A stretch of 64,000 nucleotides of DNA from Acetivibrio alkalicellulosi. Its GTDB lineage: Bacteria > Bacillota > Clostridia > Acetivibrionales > Acetivibrionaceae. Within the stretch, counting starts at the first letter, position 1. Each line of letters opens with the position of its first letter. Location of the stretch: NCBI GenBank assembly GCA_008125075.1, contig VLTH01000001.1, positions 277,397 to 341,396 on the forward strand, written 5' to 3'. The translations under genes and the position numbers were made by a program. The notes beneath the pieces are model-generated. The model saw nothing but the letters and a program-made list of their open reading frames with translations, searched no databases and was not told where the DNA came from. Below are positions 18,886-29,707 of this stretch, one piece after another.

Positions 18886-19101
18886 TTAAATTTTCTCTCC
18901 ATCTTCAAACACAAAAAACCCCTCAAACTTACACCCAAGAGCTTCAGCAATTTTATGCAACTCCTGCTCGGAAAAATTATCTCGAGTAAGTTTGTTAGAT
19001 AAATTTTGATTAGTTGTACCTATTAAAGTAGCCAATTGAGAAATGGTTACTTTTTTTCGTTTTAATAGAATTCTTAATTTTTCTCCCATTGTCAATGACA
19101 T
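18886..19101 (-). CDS. Small XRE/Cro-type HTH repressor
   Basis: About 71 residues, nearly all one HTH_3/XRE domain (MGEKLRILLKRKKVTISQLATLIGTTNQNLSNKL). The ATG at 19101 is chosen because AAAGGATGG precedes it at an acceptable distance; an ATG four codons upstream has no proper site. It is transcribed divergently from parA, and the shared gap carries dyads that look like operators. It is the probable switch that controls the element's left-hand operon. Confidence 0.88.
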   Translation of the reverse strand: MSLTMGEKLRILLKRKKVTISQLATLIGTTNQNLSNKLTRDNFSEQELHKIAEALGCKFEGFFVFEDGEKI

Positions 19102-19128
19102 ATTACACACCATCCTTTAGTATAATAT

Positions 19129-19214
19129 ACACTTTTTAATGTGTTTTTTCAACAATATGATAAAAAAATCAACTAAAAAATTAAATTCTATTGCAAAATA
19201 ACACTAAAAAGTGT
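19129..19214. promoter_or_regulatory. Dyad operators between the XRE repressor and parA
   Basis: Two ACAC...GTGT dyads lie in the divergent gap: ACACTTTTTAATGTGT at 19129-19144 and ACACTAAAAAGTGT at 19201-19214, the latter a perfect palindrome. In addition, TGTGTAATAT occurs in the leader of each divergent gene, in mirrored orientation (about 19102-19115 and 19232-19242). The arrangement suits cooperative binding of the XRE repressor over both promoters; this is inference. Confidence 0.55.
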
Positions 19215-19270
19215 AAAATCAAACTTGAAGATGTGTAATATTAATTATAAATTTTTAGGAAGGTGATTTT

Positions 19271-20062
19271 GTGAGTAATAAAGAGAGTAAGGTAATATCT
19301 ATTGTGAATCAGAAAGGGGGTGTTGGAAAAACAGCAACCACTCTAAATCTAGGATATGCATTATCGGAAATGGGTAAGAAGGTCTTACTTATTGACTTCG
19401 ACCCTCAGAGTAGTCTGACAGTATGTTTAGGATATGATAATACTGACAGTTTGAGTACAACAATATATAATTTAATGGCTTTAGCAACTGAGGAAGAGGA
19501 CTTGCCAGAAAAAGAAAAATATATTCAAAAGATTGGAAAGTTAGACTTGATTCCATGCAACCTTGAATTGTCCGCTATTGAAATTGCACTTGTTAATGTT
19601 ATGAGTAGAGAGTTGATTTTAAAGTCTATTGTTGATGAAATAAAGTCAAATTATGATTATGTCATTATAGATTGTTCTCCATCTCTTGGTATGCTAACTA
19701 TAAATGCTCTTGCTGCATGTGACAGTGTTATAATACCTGTAACTCCTCAATATCTATCAGCTAAAGGGTTGGAACTTTTGCTTAGAAATATAATTAGAGT
19801 AAAAAAGCGTATTAATCAAAAGATTGAGGTTGATGGAATATTACTTACTATGTACACAGAGAGAATGAAATTGACTAAGGAAGTACTATCAATAATACAG
19901 GATGCTTATGGAAATTACATAAATATTTTCTCTAGTATGATACCTACATCTGTAAAAGTTGGTGAAGCAAATATGAAGAGTAAAAGTATTATTGAATATG
20001 ACCCTAAAAACAAAGTGACAACTAAGTATGTTGAGTTTGCTAAGGAGGTTGCTTCATTATGA
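19271..20062 (+). CDS. parA: ParA/Soj-type partition ATPase
   Basis: 263 residues from a GTG with AGGAAGGTG upstream. The deviant Walker A is NQKGGVGKTATTLNLG at the N-terminus, Walker A' is LLIDFDPQSSL, and Walker B is YVIIDCSPSLG. This is the AAA-type ParA ATPase that moves DNA by dynamic nucleoid binding. The stop overlaps parB by 4 nt, so it is a standard parAB operon. On an integrated element, ParAB usually stabilises the excised circular form or contributes to its maintenance. Confidence 0.95.
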   Translation: MSNKESKVISIVNQKGGVGKTATTLNLGYALSEMGKKVLLIDFDPQSSLTVCLGYDNTDSLSTTIYNLMALATEEEDLPEKEKYIQKIGKLDLIPCNLELSAIEIALVNVMSRELILKSIVDEIKSNYDYVIIDCSPSLGMLTINALAACDSVIIPVTPQYLSAKGLELLLRNIIRVKKRINQKIEVDGILLTMYTERMKLTKEVLSIIQDAYGNYINIFSSMIPTSVKVGEANMKSKSIIEYDPKNKVTTKYVEFAKEVASL

Positions 20063-21042
20063 GTGAAAGAAAGTTAATGAGTCTTGAAGATATGTTTGGT
20101 GAAAACTCAGAAGAAATAAACAATGAAAAAGAAGTTATAGAAATAACAAAGTTAGAGCCTTTTGAAAAGCATCCTTTTAAATTATATGAAGGTGAGCGCT
20201 TTGAAAACATGGTAAGAAGTATTAAAGAACTTGGAATTATTGTTCCTGTTATTGTAAGACCAAAGGGAGAAAATTATCAGATATTATCGGGGCATAATAG
20301 AGTAAATGCAGCTAAAAAAGCAGGCATTAATAAAGTACCAGTAATTATAAAAGATAATATTAATGATGAAGAAGCAATGTTGATAGTTACTGAAACTAAT
20401 CTTATGCAAAGGTCATTTTCTGATATGCTTCATTCAGAAAGAGCAGCTTCATTGACACAACACCATAAAGCATTATCGGCTCAAGGCAAAAGAATTGATC
20501 TTCTAAATGATATAAAAGATATGCTAAAGTCCGATGAAATAAGGGATGATACAACTTCGTGCCACAGTGGCACAAAGTTGAGAAGTAATTGTGAAGCAGG
20601 TAAAACATTTAACCTTTCAGGTAGAACTGTATCAAGGTATTTAAGGGTATACCAACTTATAAAGGAACTAAAAGATAAACTTGATATTGAAGAAATACCT
20701 TTGCTAGGAGCAGTGGAACTTTCGTATTTGAATGAAGTAGAACAGCAGCTTGTTGATGTGATTCTTTCTGAGCATAAATTTAAAGTTGATGTAAATAAAA
20801 CTAAGGTTTTAAGAGACTATTCTCAAAAAGAGAAATTAGATGAAGTAATAGTCTTTTCAATCCTTTCAGGAGATTACCTTAAAAAGAAAAAGTCTATTAA
20901 ACCAACACCAATAAAGCTTAAACCAAAGCTTATAAGTAAATATTTTAAACCTGAAACAAAACCGCCTGAAATTGAAGAAATAATTGATAAAGCTTTAAAT
21001 TTATACTTTGAAACTCATGGAAAGGAGGAACTGAATGAGTAG
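20059..21042 (+). CDS. parB: ParB/Spo0J-type partition protein
   Basis: 327 residues. The ParB/Srx N-terminal domain covers about residues 30-125 ([25 protein letters not shown] split across the window, [26 protein letters not shown]). The KorB-like HTH region follows ([18 protein letters not shown]). The C-terminal part is Lys-rich. It overlaps parA by 4 nt and the giant helicase gene by 8 nt. It should bind a parS-like site on the element and work with ParA in segregation. A long DNA palindrome lies within the coding sequence. Confidence 0.93.
   Translation: MSERKLMSLEDMFGENSEEINNEKEVIEITKLEPFEKHPFKLYEGERFENMVRSIKELGIIVPVIVRPKGENYQILSGHNRVNAAKKAGINKVPVIIKDNINDEEAMLIVTETNLMQRSFSDMLHSERAASLTQHHKALSAQGKRIDLLNDIKDMLKSDEIRDDTTSCHSGTKLRSNCEAGKTFNLSGRTVSRYLRVYQLIKELKDKLDIEEIPLLGAVELSYLNEVEQQLVDVILSEHKFKVDVNKTKVLRDYSQKEKLDEVIVFSILSGDYLKKKKSIKPTPIKLKPKLISKYFKPETKPPEIEEIIDKALNLYFETHGKEELNE
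20552..20580. repeat. 29-bp near-perfect palindrome inside parB, candidate parS
   Basis: CAACTT (20552-20557) pairs with AAGTTG (20575-20580), and GTGCCAC (20559-20565) with GTGGCAC (20567-20573), around a single central base; only one opposed base pair fails. The core is GC-rich within AT-rich DNA. It also encodes a Ser/Thr/Gly-rich linker, so part of the signal could be codon-level chance. Use as a ParB-binding site is inference. Confidence 0.45.
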
Positions 21043-24000
21043 ATTAAGTGAGATTAAAGAGATTTATGAAAAGGTTACTGATATAATTACAAGTAACAGT
21101 GATGAATGGAAAGATTTTTTAGACTTTGCTTCAAAGGTATATAAATATAACTTTGATAATACAGTTCTAATATATGCACAAAGACCAGATGCAACAATGG
21201 TTGCAAATATGGAAATATGGAACAGAAAACTATGTAGGTATGTTAATAAAGGAACAAGGAGTATCGCAGTTTTTGACACATCAAAGCAAACACTAAAGCT
21301 TGAATACTTATTCGATATAAAAGATACAAATGGTGAAGTACATACAATTCCAAAACTATGGAGACTTAATGATGAAATGTCTGAGGCTATTATTAATAGA
21401 ATAAATCAAAGATATAATTTTAATAGCAGTAAACTAGATGATTTAATATTTAATATGACAGATGCAAAAATTAATGAAAAATTCAATGAAATAACCGAAG
21501 GAATAAAATCTGATTTAAAAAATGTATGGCTTGAAAACTTACCTGAAGAGCGCTTTATAAGTCGTTTCACACAGACATTAATTGAAAGTATAAATTATAT
21601 GGTTAGTAAAAGATGTGGTGTTAAATCTTCCATACTTGATGATGAAGAAAGTTTCATGCTAATTAACCATTTTAACTCCATAGAGTTAACAGTTAGACTA
21701 GGTAATGCGCTATGTAGTACATCACAAGAGATATTACGAGAAATTGAAAGTGAATTTAATAATATTATTAAAGAAAGAAGGAGTGAGAAAAGCGATGAAA
21801 GAATCATTAGAACTGAAATACAAGGAGATAGACGGGATATATTATCCAGAAATACAAATATCGAAGAACAAGGAAATGGACGAAAAGCCACTGGGCAAAT
21901 ACGGACAAATGGCACTGAATTATTTGAGGGAAAACCACCAAAACAGATACAGTCTATTACTGTCAAAGGGGAATTTGATGGAGATAATGCATCAAGTGAA
22001 CGAGGAGGCACACAATCACCTGAACATTATCATGGAACAGATGCTAAAGAAAGACCCCCTACCAGAACCGAACGACAGCTACAGGAGCTATCAGCACAGG
22101 ACACAGCTTTTGTCGACAGCGGAGGAAATAGTACTAGAGGAGATAGTGTACAGACCAAGATAAAAAGTATAACAGAAGTTATTGAGTCGCAAAACAGCGG
22201 CTCTTTTTTTACGCCAGAAATTAAAAACAGTGACATTGATGAAGATAATAATTTAACACAAAAAGTTGTTGAAGAAGTTTTAAGAATGGGAAGTTTCGTA
22301 AGCGGGGGTAAGCAAAGAATATATGATTTCCTTCTTACTGATCCTGATAATTCATTATTTACACAAATGCTTAAAAGTGAATATGGTATAGGAGGTATGG
22401 CTAGACCTGTAGATAATGGGATTTGTAAAATAAGTTACGACGGTAAAGGTATACAAGTTAATTGGTTGGTTGATGGTGACAGTCACTCAAAATTAATTTC
22501 ATGGAGTGTTGCAGCAAAAACAATCCGTAAGTTAGCTTTAGAAGGTAGATATATTGATAACTTATTCTTAAATATACCTAGACAACAAACTATTTTTGAT
22601 ATTTCTAATATCAATGATAATCAACTTGAACAGGTAATAGAGTCAACAGATTTAGATAAAACTCAAGTAGATTTTCAAAATAAAGGAGCGCTACAGCATG
22701 AAAAATTAAATTATAAGTTTTCAACAGAGCATGAAATTGGTATTGGAGGTCTTAAAACAAAATTTAGAAATAACATAGATGCAATAAAAACTTTAAAGGT
22801 TATTGAAGAAGAAAATAGGCTAGCAAGTAATGAAGAACAAAAGATACTAGCAAAATATGTTGGATGGGGTGGTATACCACAAGCATTTGATATTAATTCT
22901 AATGGATGGGGGAATGAATATGCTGAACTAAAAGCATTGCTTGCACCAGAAGAATATGTTAGTGCAAGAGCTTCAACACCAAATGCTCATTACACATCCC
23001 ATATGGTCATTGAAGCTATGTATAAAGCACTTGATAGTTTTGGATTTAAAAAAGGAAATATATTAGAGCCTTCAATGGGAGTAGGAAACTTTTTTTCAAT
23101 GATTCCAGAAAAAATGGAAGGTTCAAAACTATATGGTGTTGAGCTTGATGATATTTCTGGGAGAATAGCAAAGCAACTCTACCAAAAAGCTAATATAAAA
23201 ATAGGTGGATTTGAAGAAAGCAGTTTCCCTGATAACTTTTTTGATGTTGCTATCAGTAATGTACCTTTTGGTGATTATAAACTCTATGATCCAAAGTATG
23301 AAAAACATAATTTCTTAATTCACGACTACTTTTTTGCTAAAGCTTTAGACAAAGTAAGACCTGGTGGTATAGTTGCATTTATAACATCTAAAGGAACAAT
23401 GGATAAAGAAAACAATAGTTTTAGAAAGTACATAGCTGAGAGAGCAGACTTGATAGGAGCAATAAGGCTACCAAATACTACATTTAAAGCTATAGCTAAT
23501 ACAGAAGTAACTACTGATATTATCTTTCTTCAAAAAAGAGAAAGAGTATTTGTAAATGAGCCTAACTGGATTCATGTATCACAAACAGAAGATGGTGTTC
23601 CTGTAAATGAGTATTTTATTGATAATCCCGAAATGCTATTAGGTAGAATGGTTTTTGATAACAAAATGTTTGGTGAGGGAAGCAAATATACAGCACTTAT
23701 AAATGATGAAGAGAATTTTGATTTAAGTGCTTCACTTGATAAAGCTATACAAAATCTTCATGCAGATATCGGATACTATGAAATAGAATCTATAGAAGAT
23801 GATGATATTATACCAGCAGATCCTAATGTAAGAAATTATACATATACTCTTTTAGATAATAAAATCTATTATAGAGAAAATGCTTCAATGAGAAAGATTA
23901 ATACTACAGGAAAAACATTCGAGAGAATAGATGGTTTGAATTCTATCAGACAGATTGCAAGAGAAATAATTGAAATTCAAACGAGGGGATGTAGTGAAAC

Positions 24001-27000
24001 AGAACTAAAAGAAAAACAGAGGATTCTAAATGGTAGATATGATAGTTTTATCAAAAAGCATGGTTTCATTACTTCAAAAAGCAATAACCTAGCATTTAGA
24101 GATGACAATGATTATCCACTATTATGTTCCCTTGAGGTTGTTGATAAAGATAATAATATTAAAAAAGCAGATATGTTTACAAAGCAAACAATAAGACCGC
24201 TTGAGAAAATAACTGAAGTTGATACAGCTACAGAAGCTCTTACAGTATGTTTGAATGAAAAGGGAAAAGTTGACCTTAATTATATGATTGAACTATATGA
24301 CAGTACTCCTGAAACCATTGTAAAAGAACTAAAAGGTCAAATCTATTTAAATCCTGAAGAATATAATGAAAATGATATTACAGTTGGTTGGGAGACACAG
24401 GACGAATATTTATCAGGAAATGTAAGAAAAAAACTTAAGATTGCTAAAGTATATGCTGAAAGTAAACAGGAACTTTTTACTGACAATGTGGAGGCTCTTA
24501 AAAATGTTCAGCCAAAAGATCTTGAAGCCAGTGAAATTGAAATAAGATTAGGAACTACATGGGTTAAGGAGTCTGATATAGAAAAGTTTATTTATGAAAC
24601 ATTAGGAACACCAAATATTTATCAAAATTCTGCTTCTTATTCATCAAATCAAATAAAGGTTCACTACAATACCTATAATGCCTCATGGAATATTGAAAAT
24701 AAAAGTGTTGACTATGCATCAGTTGCAGCAAATGAAACTTATGGTACAAAACGCATGAGTGCATATTATATTGTTGAAGATAGTTTAAATTTAAAAACCG
24801 TTACAGTAAAAGACAGAATAGAAGATGGAGATTCAGTAAGGTATGTAGTAAATCAAAAAGAAACATTGCTAGCAAGAGAAAAGCAGAATCAGTTAAAAGA
24901 AGAATTTAAAAATTGGATATTTAAAGAAGCTGATAGAAGAAAAAAATATGTTGATTTTTATAATGAAAACTTTAATAGTATAAGATTAAGAGAGTATGAT
25001 GGTTCTCATCTTACATTTCCAGGTATGAACCCAGATATAAAGTTAAGGTCACATCAAGTAAATGCAATAGCAAGAATTATATATGGAGGAAGTACTCTTC
25101 TTGCTCATTGTGTAGGTGCAGGGAAAAGTTTTGAAATGATTGCAAGTTGTATGGAACTAAAAAGATTGGGGCTTTCAAAGAAAAGTATGTTTGTTGTTCC
25201 AAATCATCTTACCGAACAAATGGGGGCAGAATTTTTAAGACTTTATCCATCTGCTAATGTGCTTGTAAGTACTAAAAAAGATTTTGAAAAGCAAAACAGA
25301 AGAAAGTTTATAAGCAGAATAGCCACAGGTTCCTATGATGCTGTTATTATGGGGCATAGTCAGTTTGAAAAAATTCCAATATCAAAAGAAAGGCAGGAAA
25401 AGATGCTCAATGACCAGATTTGGCAGATAACTGATGCTATTGAGCAGATTAAAAGAGAACGTGGAGAAAATTGGTCAATAAAGCAAATGGAGAAATTTAA
25501 AAAAGGTTTAGAAAGCGAGCTTAAAAGGCTTATGGACGATGCCAAAAAAGATGATGTGATAAATTTTGAAGAGCTTGGAATAGAAACTATATACGTTGAT
25601 GAGGCACATTTTTATAAAAACTGTGCTGTATTTTCAAAAATGCGTAATGTTGCAGGAATATCAAATACAAGAGCAAAAAAATCAAGTGACATGCTTATAA
25701 AGTGTCAGTATATACAGGAAATAAATGAGGGACGTGGAGTTATATTTGCAACAGGCACACCAATTTCAAATTCAATGACAGAAATGTTTGTTATCCAGAG
25801 ATACCTACAAAATCATGAACTTAAAAGACATGGAATAGAACACTTTGACGCATGGGCAGCTAACTTTGGAGAAGTTGTATCATCACTTGAACTTGCACCA
25901 GAAGGTACAGGATATAGATTTCGAAGTAGATTTTCAAAATTTATAAACCTGCCAGAACTTATGACTTTGTTTAAGAATATTGCTGATGTTAAGACTCCTG
26001 ATATGCTTAATCTTCCAGTTCCTAAACTAAAGGATAAAAAGTATATACTTATAGCATCTAATCCCAGTGAGTTTACAAAACATGAAATGAAAAATTACGT
26101 TGACAGAGCAGAAAGGATAAGAGCTGGAAGTGTTGATCCAACGGAAGATAATATGCTAAAGATAACAAATGAAGCAAGACTTTTAGGAACTGATCCAAGA
26201 CTTATAGATATTTATGCAATAAATGAACCAGACTCTAAAATTAACAAATGTATTAACAATATATATAATGAATTTATAAGTTCTGATGCTATAAAAGGAA
26301 CACAAATAGTTTTTTGTGATGTAGGAACGCCTAATGCTGATGGGCGTTTTTCAATTTATAATTATATAAAAGAAGAATTAATAAATAAAGGCATCACAGA
26401 GAATGAAATATGCTTTATACATGATGCAAAAAATGAAACACAAAGGGAGCAAATGTTTTCTGATTTACGATATGGAAATAAAAGAGTTATTATAGGTAGT
26501 ACTCCTAAAATGGGAGCAGGAACTAATATACAGGATCGACTTGTTGCACTACATCATGTTGATTGTCCGTATAGACCATCTGATATAGAACAAAGGGAAG
26601 GAAGAATCCTTCGACAAGGAAATATGAATGAAGAAGTTAATATTTATAGATATGTAACTAAAGACACTTTCGATTCATATCTCTGGCAGATAGTAGAACA
26701 AAAACAAAAGTTTATTTCACAGATTATGACTTCAAAATCTATTGCAAGAAATTGTGAAGATATAGATGAAGCAATATTATCTTTTGCAGAAGTTAAAGCT
26801 CTTGCTACAGGAAACCCATTAATAAAAGAGAAGATGGATATTGATAATGAAGTTTCAAGACTCAGAATTTTAAAAGCTGCCTATGATAATAAAAGATATA
26901 CAATGCAAGATAATTTTACTTTTAAATATCCAAAACTCATAAGTGAAGCAGAAGCTCAGCTAGAATGTATTATTAAAGATTTAGATAAAAGAAACATTAA

Positions 27001-27532
27001 CAGCTCAAAGGATTTTTCTATTAGTTTAAATGGAAGGCTCTTTGATGAAAGAGAAAAAGCAGGCACAATGCTTGAGGCTCTTTTTAAGAAACTAGAAATA
27101 GGCAAAGAACTACACGTAGGTACTTTTAAAGGATTTGAGTTGTTAATTAGAAAAAATACTTTTTTTGAAAAGTACGAGTTAATAGTCCATGGAAATCTAA
27201 AATACTTTGTAGAACTTGGAGATAGTGCTCATGGCAATATGGTTAGACTGGAAAATGCTATAAATGGTCTTGAAAGTAAAATGCAGAACATTGAGAGTAA
27301 GATTGAGGAATATAAGAGAAATATGGAGCAATCTAAATTAGAGTATATCAAGCCATTTCAATATGAAGATGATTTAAAAAATAAAATGGCAAGGCAATTT
27401 GAATTAAATGCACTGCTTGACTTGAATAAAAAAGATGAAGAAGTTCTGAATGAAGAGGATTCATTTGATACAGAAAACGAAGATGATAATGACAATTTCA
27501 ATGAACAGGAAGATGATGAAATAGCTGTTTAA
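21035..27532 (+). CDS. Giant DNA methylase-SNF2 helicase fusion of conjugative elements
   Basis: 2165 residues. The N-terminus (1-120, [27 protein letters not shown]) is the region typical of element-borne helicases and ArdC-like proteins. A low-complexity linker (about 240-400) follows, then an N6-type methylase core ([13 protein letters not shown] near 674; NVPFG near 741). The SNF2-type helicase has Walker [10 protein letters not shown] near 1357, DEAH near 1520, GTPISNS near 1572, and motif [15 protein letters not shown] near 1855. The C-terminus is coiled and acidic. Such proteins are standard in large Firmicutes ICEs and may protect or process incoming DNA. The NVPF in place of NPPF may alter methylase activity. 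Confidence 0.92.
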   Translation: MSRLSEIKEIYEKVTDIITSNSDEWKDFLDFASKVYKYNFDNTVLIYAQRPDATMVANMEIWNRKLCRYVNKGTRSIAVFDTSKQTLKLEYLFDIKDTNGEVHTIPKLWRLNDEMSEAIINRINQRYNFNSSKLDDLIFNMTDAKINEKFNEITEGIKSDLKNVWLENLPEERFISRFTQTLIESINYMVSKRCGVKSSILDDEESFMLINHFNSIELTVRLGNALCSTSQEILREIESEFNNIIKERRSEKSDERIIRTEIQGDRRDILSRNTNIEEQGNGRKATGQIRTNGTELFEGKPPKQIQSITVKGEFDGDNASSERGGTQSPEHYHGTDAKERPPTRTERQLQELSAQDTAFVDSGGNSTRGDSVQTKIKSITEVIESQNSGSFFTPEIKNSDIDEDNNLTQKVVEEVLRMGSFVSGGKQRIYDFLLTDPDNSLFTQMLKSEYGIGGMARPVDNGICKISYDGKGIQVNWLVDGDSHSKLISWSVAAKTIRKLALEGRYIDNLFLNIPRQQTIFDISNINDNQLEQVIESTDLDKTQVDFQNKGALQHEKLNYKFSTEHEIGIGGLKTKFRNNIDAIKTLKVIEEENRLASNEEQKILAKYVGWGGIPQAFDINSNGWGNEYAELKALLAPEEYVSARASTPNAHYTSHMVIEAMYKALDSFGFKKGNILEPSMGVGNFFSMIPEKMEGSKLYGVELDDISGRIAKQLYQKANIKIGGFEESSFPDNFFDVAISNVPFGDYKLYDPKYEKHNFLIHDYFFAKALDKVRPGGIVAFITSKGTMDKENNSFRKYIAERADLIGAIRLPNTTFKAIANTEVTTDIIFLQKRERVFVNEPNWIHVSQTEDGVPVNEYFIDNPEMLLGRMVFDNKMFGEGSKYTALINDEENFDLSASLDKAIQNLHADIGYYEIESIEDDDIIPADPNVRNYTYTLLDNKIYYRENASMRKINTTGKTFERIDGLNSIRQIAREIIEIQTRGCSETELKEKQRILNGRYDSFIKKHGFITSKSNNLAFRDDNDYPLLCSLEVVDKDNNIKKADMFTKQTIRPLEKITEVDTATEALTVCLNEKGKVDLNYMIELYDSTPETIVKELKGQIYLNPEEYNENDITVGWETQDEYLSGNVRKKLKIAKVYAESKQELFTDNVEALKNVQPKDLEASEIEIRLGTTWVKESDIEKFIYETLGTPNIYQNSASYSSNQIKVHYNTYNASWNIENKSVDYASVAANETYGTKRMSAYYIVEDSLNLKTVTVKDRIEDGDSVRYVVNQKETLLAREKQNQLKEEFKNWIFKEADRRKKYVDFYNENFNSIRLREYDGSHLTFPGMNPDIKLRSHQVNAIARIIYGGSTLLAHCVGAGKSFEMIASCMELKRLGLSKKSMFVVPNHLTEQMGAEFLRLYPSANVLVSTKKDFEKQNRRKFISRIATGSYDAVIMGHSQFEKIPISKERQEKMLNDQIWQITDAIEQIKRERGENWSIKQMEKFKKGLESELKRLMDDAKKDDVINFEELGIETIYVDEAHFYKNCAVFSKMRNVAGISNTRAKKSSDMLIKCQYIQEINEGRGVIFATGTPISNSMTEMFVIQRYLQNHELKRHGIEHFDAWAANFGEVVSSLELAPEGTGYRFRSRFSKFINLPELMTLFKNIADVKTPDMLNLPVPKLKDKKYILIASNPSEFTKHEMKNYVDRAERIRAGSVDPTEDNMLKITNEARLLGTDPRLIDIYAINEPDSKINKCINNIYNEFISSDAIKGTQIVFCDVGTPNADGRFSIYNYIKEELINKGITENEICFIHDAKNETQREQMFSDLRYGNKRVIIGSTPKMGAGTNIQDRLVALHHVDCPYRPSDIEQREGRILRQGNMNEEVNIYRYVTKDTFDSYLWQIVEQKQKFISQIMTSKSIARNCEDIDEAILSFAEVKALATGNPLIKEKMDIDNEVSRLRILKAAYDNKRYTMQDNFTFKYPKLISEAEAQLECIIKDLDKRNINSSKDFSISLNGRLFDEREKAGTMLEALFKKLEIGKELHVGTFKGFELLIRKNTFFEKYELIVHGNLKYFVELGDSAHGNMVRLENAINGLESKMQNIESKIEEYKRNMEQSKLEYIKPFQYEDDLKNKMARQFELNALLDLNKKDEEVLNEEDSFDTENEDDNDNFNEQEDDEIAV
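21795..22163 (+). CDS. TnpV-like protein nested in another frame of the helicase gene
   Basis: 122 residues from the ATG at 21795, preceded by AAGGAGTGAG 10-11 bases upstream. The sequence has the TnpV-family pattern in order: YPEI, then [25 protein letters not shown], a helical middle, and [11 protein letters not shown] at the end. TnpV proteins are small mobile-element proteins of unknown function, first named from Tn4451-like transposons. In the helicase frame the same DNA encodes a disordered, poorly conserved linker. The codon third positions are richer in G/C in the TnpV frame than in neighbouring genes. Both observations argue that this frame is coded. Expression is not proven. Confidence 0.72.
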   Translation: MKESLELKYKEIDGIYYPEIQISKNKEMDEKPLGKYGQMALNYLRENHQNRYSLLLSKGNLMEIMHQVNEEAHNHLNIIMEQMLKKDPLPEPNDSYRSYQHRTQLLSTAEEIVLEEIVYRPR

Positions 27533-27558
27533 AGCTTTATAAACTTAATTTTAAGAAG

Positions 27559-27858
27559 GTGAGGTATATGTATATGAAAAATAATAATAACAGAGGAATT
27601 AATAAATATTTAAGTTCTTTATTAGGTCAACTATTTGATCTTGATATTGATATTGAAGAAAAAATAACAGGATATATTGAAAACCATGGTATTAAAAGAT
27701 TTTTAAAAGATGCCAGCAAAATTGACTTGCCAAATGATGTAATTGATAAAATTGAACGGCTGAGACTAGTCTTAGAGGTATGTGATACAGAGTTTGATAC
27801 CAACTCAGATCAATTTTTCAATTGTACAAATATTGGTGGTGATTTTCTAAATGGATAA
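27559..27858 (+). CDS. Stand-alone RadC N-terminal-domain-like protein
   Basis: 99 residues, starting with GAAGGTGAGG upstream (an ATG at 27568 is an alternative). It resembles the N-terminal helical part of the RadC-like protein encoded next: a similar length, IERLRLVLEVCDT against IELLNEFISVYNL, and IGGDFLNG at the end against AAGEYFTALLSG just before the catalytic domain. It lacks the JAB/MPN catalytic domain. It overlaps the radC-like gene by 8 nt. The simplest reading is a duplicated RadC N-terminal domain retained on its own. Function unknown. Confidence 0.65.
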   Translation: MRYMYMKNNNNRGINKYLSSLLGQLFDLDIDIEEKITGYIENHGIKRFLKDASKIDLPNDVIDKIERLRLVLEVCDTEFDTNSDQFFNCTNIGGDFLNG

Positions 27859-28567
27859 AAAAGAGTCCAATACAGAAATATTTATTAAAGGATTAGTATC
27901 ATTAACAGGTATTCCATTAAAAAAAATTAAAAAGTATGCAGGACAAAACAATCTGTTTAATGTTTTAGAGCACCCTTATACTATAGAACCTAATGAAAAA
28001 CAGATAAAGAAAATTGAGCTGCTTAATGAATTTATATCAGTCTACAATTTACTCAAACTTTTTGAAAAGGAAAATGAAATAAGACTAGACTCATCAACTG
28101 CGGCAGGAGAATATTTTACAGCACTACTTAGTGGTAAAAAGGAGAGAGAAGAGTTTTGGGCTGTTTTTTTAGCAGCAAATAATAGCATTATTGAATTATC
28201 AGTAATATCAAAAGGTACAGTGTCAGAAGCAGTAGTGTACCCAAGGGAAATCTTAAAGAGAGCTATAAATTGTGATTGTAGAAAGATAATTATAGCACAT
28301 AATCATCCTGGAGGTATAAAAAAGCCTTCCTTAAGTGATATAGAGGTTACTCAAAAGCTCATAGATATATTTTATCCTATTGATATAAGGGTGGTAGATC
28401 ACATAATTGTTTCAGGGGGAGGGTATATATCTTTTGCTGAAAAAGGTTATATACCAGATAATATTTGTGCTGCTGCAAATTATTTGCCAATAAAACTGGA
28501 AGAAAACATAGAGTATGAAGAAATCTGTTATAGTGAGGGGATTAATGATGATGAATGGGAAATATAG
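27851..28567 (+). CDS. RadC-like JAB-domain protein
   Basis: 238 residues. A helical N-terminal domain (1 to about 90) is followed by the RadC JAB/MPN domain with EEFWAVFLAANN, the metal-binding HNHPGG (near residue 155) and the downstream Asp of SLSDIEVTQ. These are the JAMM-type residues. RadC-family proteins are frequent on ICEs and phages; their enzymatic role remains unclear, and the older DNA-repair assignment is not well supported. It sits between the helicase and the toprim gene within the element's DNA-processing block. Confidence 0.92.
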   Translation: MDKKESNTEIFIKGLVSLTGIPLKKIKKYAGQNNLFNVLEHPYTIEPNEKQIKKIELLNEFISVYNLLKLFEKENEIRLDSSTAAGEYFTALLSGKKEREEFWAVFLAANNSIIELSVISKGTVSEAVVYPREILKRAINCDCRKIIIAHNHPGGIKKPSLSDIEVTQKLIDIFYPIDIRVVDHIIVSGGGYISFAEKGYIPDNICAAANYLPIKLEENIEYEEICYSEGINDDEWEI

Positions 28568-28594
28568 ATTTTTAGTAAAGAGAGAGAATGAATT

Positions 28595-29551
28595 ATGTTG
28601 AAAGAGAAGTTGAGGTTTGATAATGATCAAATATCCCGTGCAAACAGTGTAAACATCATAGAGTATTGCAAAAACAGAGGTTACAATATAAGACAAGTTT
28701 CTAGGCATTCATTTAAAATTCCTGATTATGGAGGTCTATATATAAGTAGTGATGGACAAAAATGGAACTGTTTTTCACAAAACAAAGGAGGTGGTGTAAT
28801 TCAATTTGTTATGGAGATTGAGAATAAATCATGGGTAGAAGCAGTTAAGGAACTTCTTAATATCCGACATGATGATGTTAAATATGTTAGCCGAAAAGTT
28901 GTAAAACATGAAAAGAAGGAGGAGGAATTCATATTACCTGAAAGGAATAGTACCTACAAACACATATTTGCCTATCTTATTGGTACAAGGGGTATTGAAA
29001 AAGAAATTATATATGACTTTGTTAAGAAAGATAAGATTTTTGAAAATAAGTATGGCAGTTGTATTTTTGTAGGATATGATAAATTAGGTAAGGCAAGATA
29101 TGCAAGTGTTAGAAGTACTAATACTATAGGAAAATCATATAGAGGGGATGTGAAAAATTCTGATAAATCTTATCCATTTTGTTTAGAGGGAAGAAATGAT
29201 ACTGTTTGTTTATTCGAGTCTCCTATAGATTTAATGAGTTATCTAACATTAATTAAAATGTATAACATCAAGAACTTTGAAAACCACTGTATTTCACTTG
29301 GAGGAGTTTCTGATAAAGCACTTGAATATTATTTAAAACAATACCCTGATATAAAAAAGATTATGTTCTGCCTAGATAATGATGAAGCAGGACATTTTTC
29401 ATGCAATCAAATTGCTGAAAAATATAAGGATAGGTATGATATACTAAGGCATTTACCTAAAAGAAAAGACTTTAATGAAGATTTGATTGAATTTATTAAA
29501 GAAAAAGAACAACTAGATTATAGTAAGGTAAATGAACCATATGAACTTTGA
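28595..29551 (+). CDS. Toprim-domain primase-like protein (DUF3991 plus toprim)
   Basis: 318 residues. The N-terminus resembles a CHC2-type primase zinc finger without most of the Cys (RHSFKIPDYGGLYISSDGQKWNCFSQNKGGGVIQFVM). DUF3991-like and toprim segments follow, with VCLFESPIDLMSYL (the conserved Glu) and KKIMFCLDNDEAGHFSC (the DxD motif). Proteins of this architecture act as primase-like or relaxase-accessory enzymes of mobile elements. The Cys loss suggests no zinc binding. It is the last gene of the leading block; about 150 bp separate it from rhuM. Confidence 0.85.
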   Translation: MLKEKLRFDNDQISRANSVNIIEYCKNRGYNIRQVSRHSFKIPDYGGLYISSDGQKWNCFSQNKGGGVIQFVMEIENKSWVEAVKELLNIRHDDVKYVSRKVVKHEKKEEEFILPERNSTYKHIFAYLIGTRGIEKEIIYDFVKKDKIFENKYGSCIFVGYDKLGKARYASVRSTNTIGKSYRGDVKNSDKSYPFCLEGRNDTVCLFESPIDLMSYLTLIKMYNIKNFENHCISLGGVSDKALEYYLKQYPDIKKIMFCLDNDEAGHFSCNQIAEKYKDRYDILRHLPKRKDFNEDLIEFIKEKEQLDYSKVNEPYEL

Positions 29552-29600
29552 TTTTTGTTTGAGCTTTAAACTATTTAACCAATAAATATTACACAATTTC

Positions 29601-29628
29601 TTGTATTTTTATTTTATTTTAGTATAAT
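29601..29628 (+). promoter_or_regulatory. Predicted promoter of the RhuM gene
   Basis: TTGTAT (29601-29606), a 16-bp T-rich spacer and TATAAT (29623-29628), 80 bp before the RhuM start. The strong -10 supports a new transcription unit here. Confidence 0.6.
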
Positions 29629-29707
29629 TATTATAGGCACAAAACGTATGTTTGGTTATTGTATTAAAGAATCAAACTTATTATTTTTGCTGCAAGGGGG
29701 ATAGAAT

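Noticed and set aside
21705..21794. Upstream extension of the TnpV-like frame
   Set aside because: The family pattern begins only after the ATG at 21795, which also has the ribosome-binding site, so the extra 30 codons are not part of the gene.
21595..22011. 138-codon minus-strand frame opposite the helicase linker
   Set aside because: The sequence is Ser/Leu-rich shadow translation; unlike the nested plus-strand TnpV-like frame it has no motif or ribosome-binding site.
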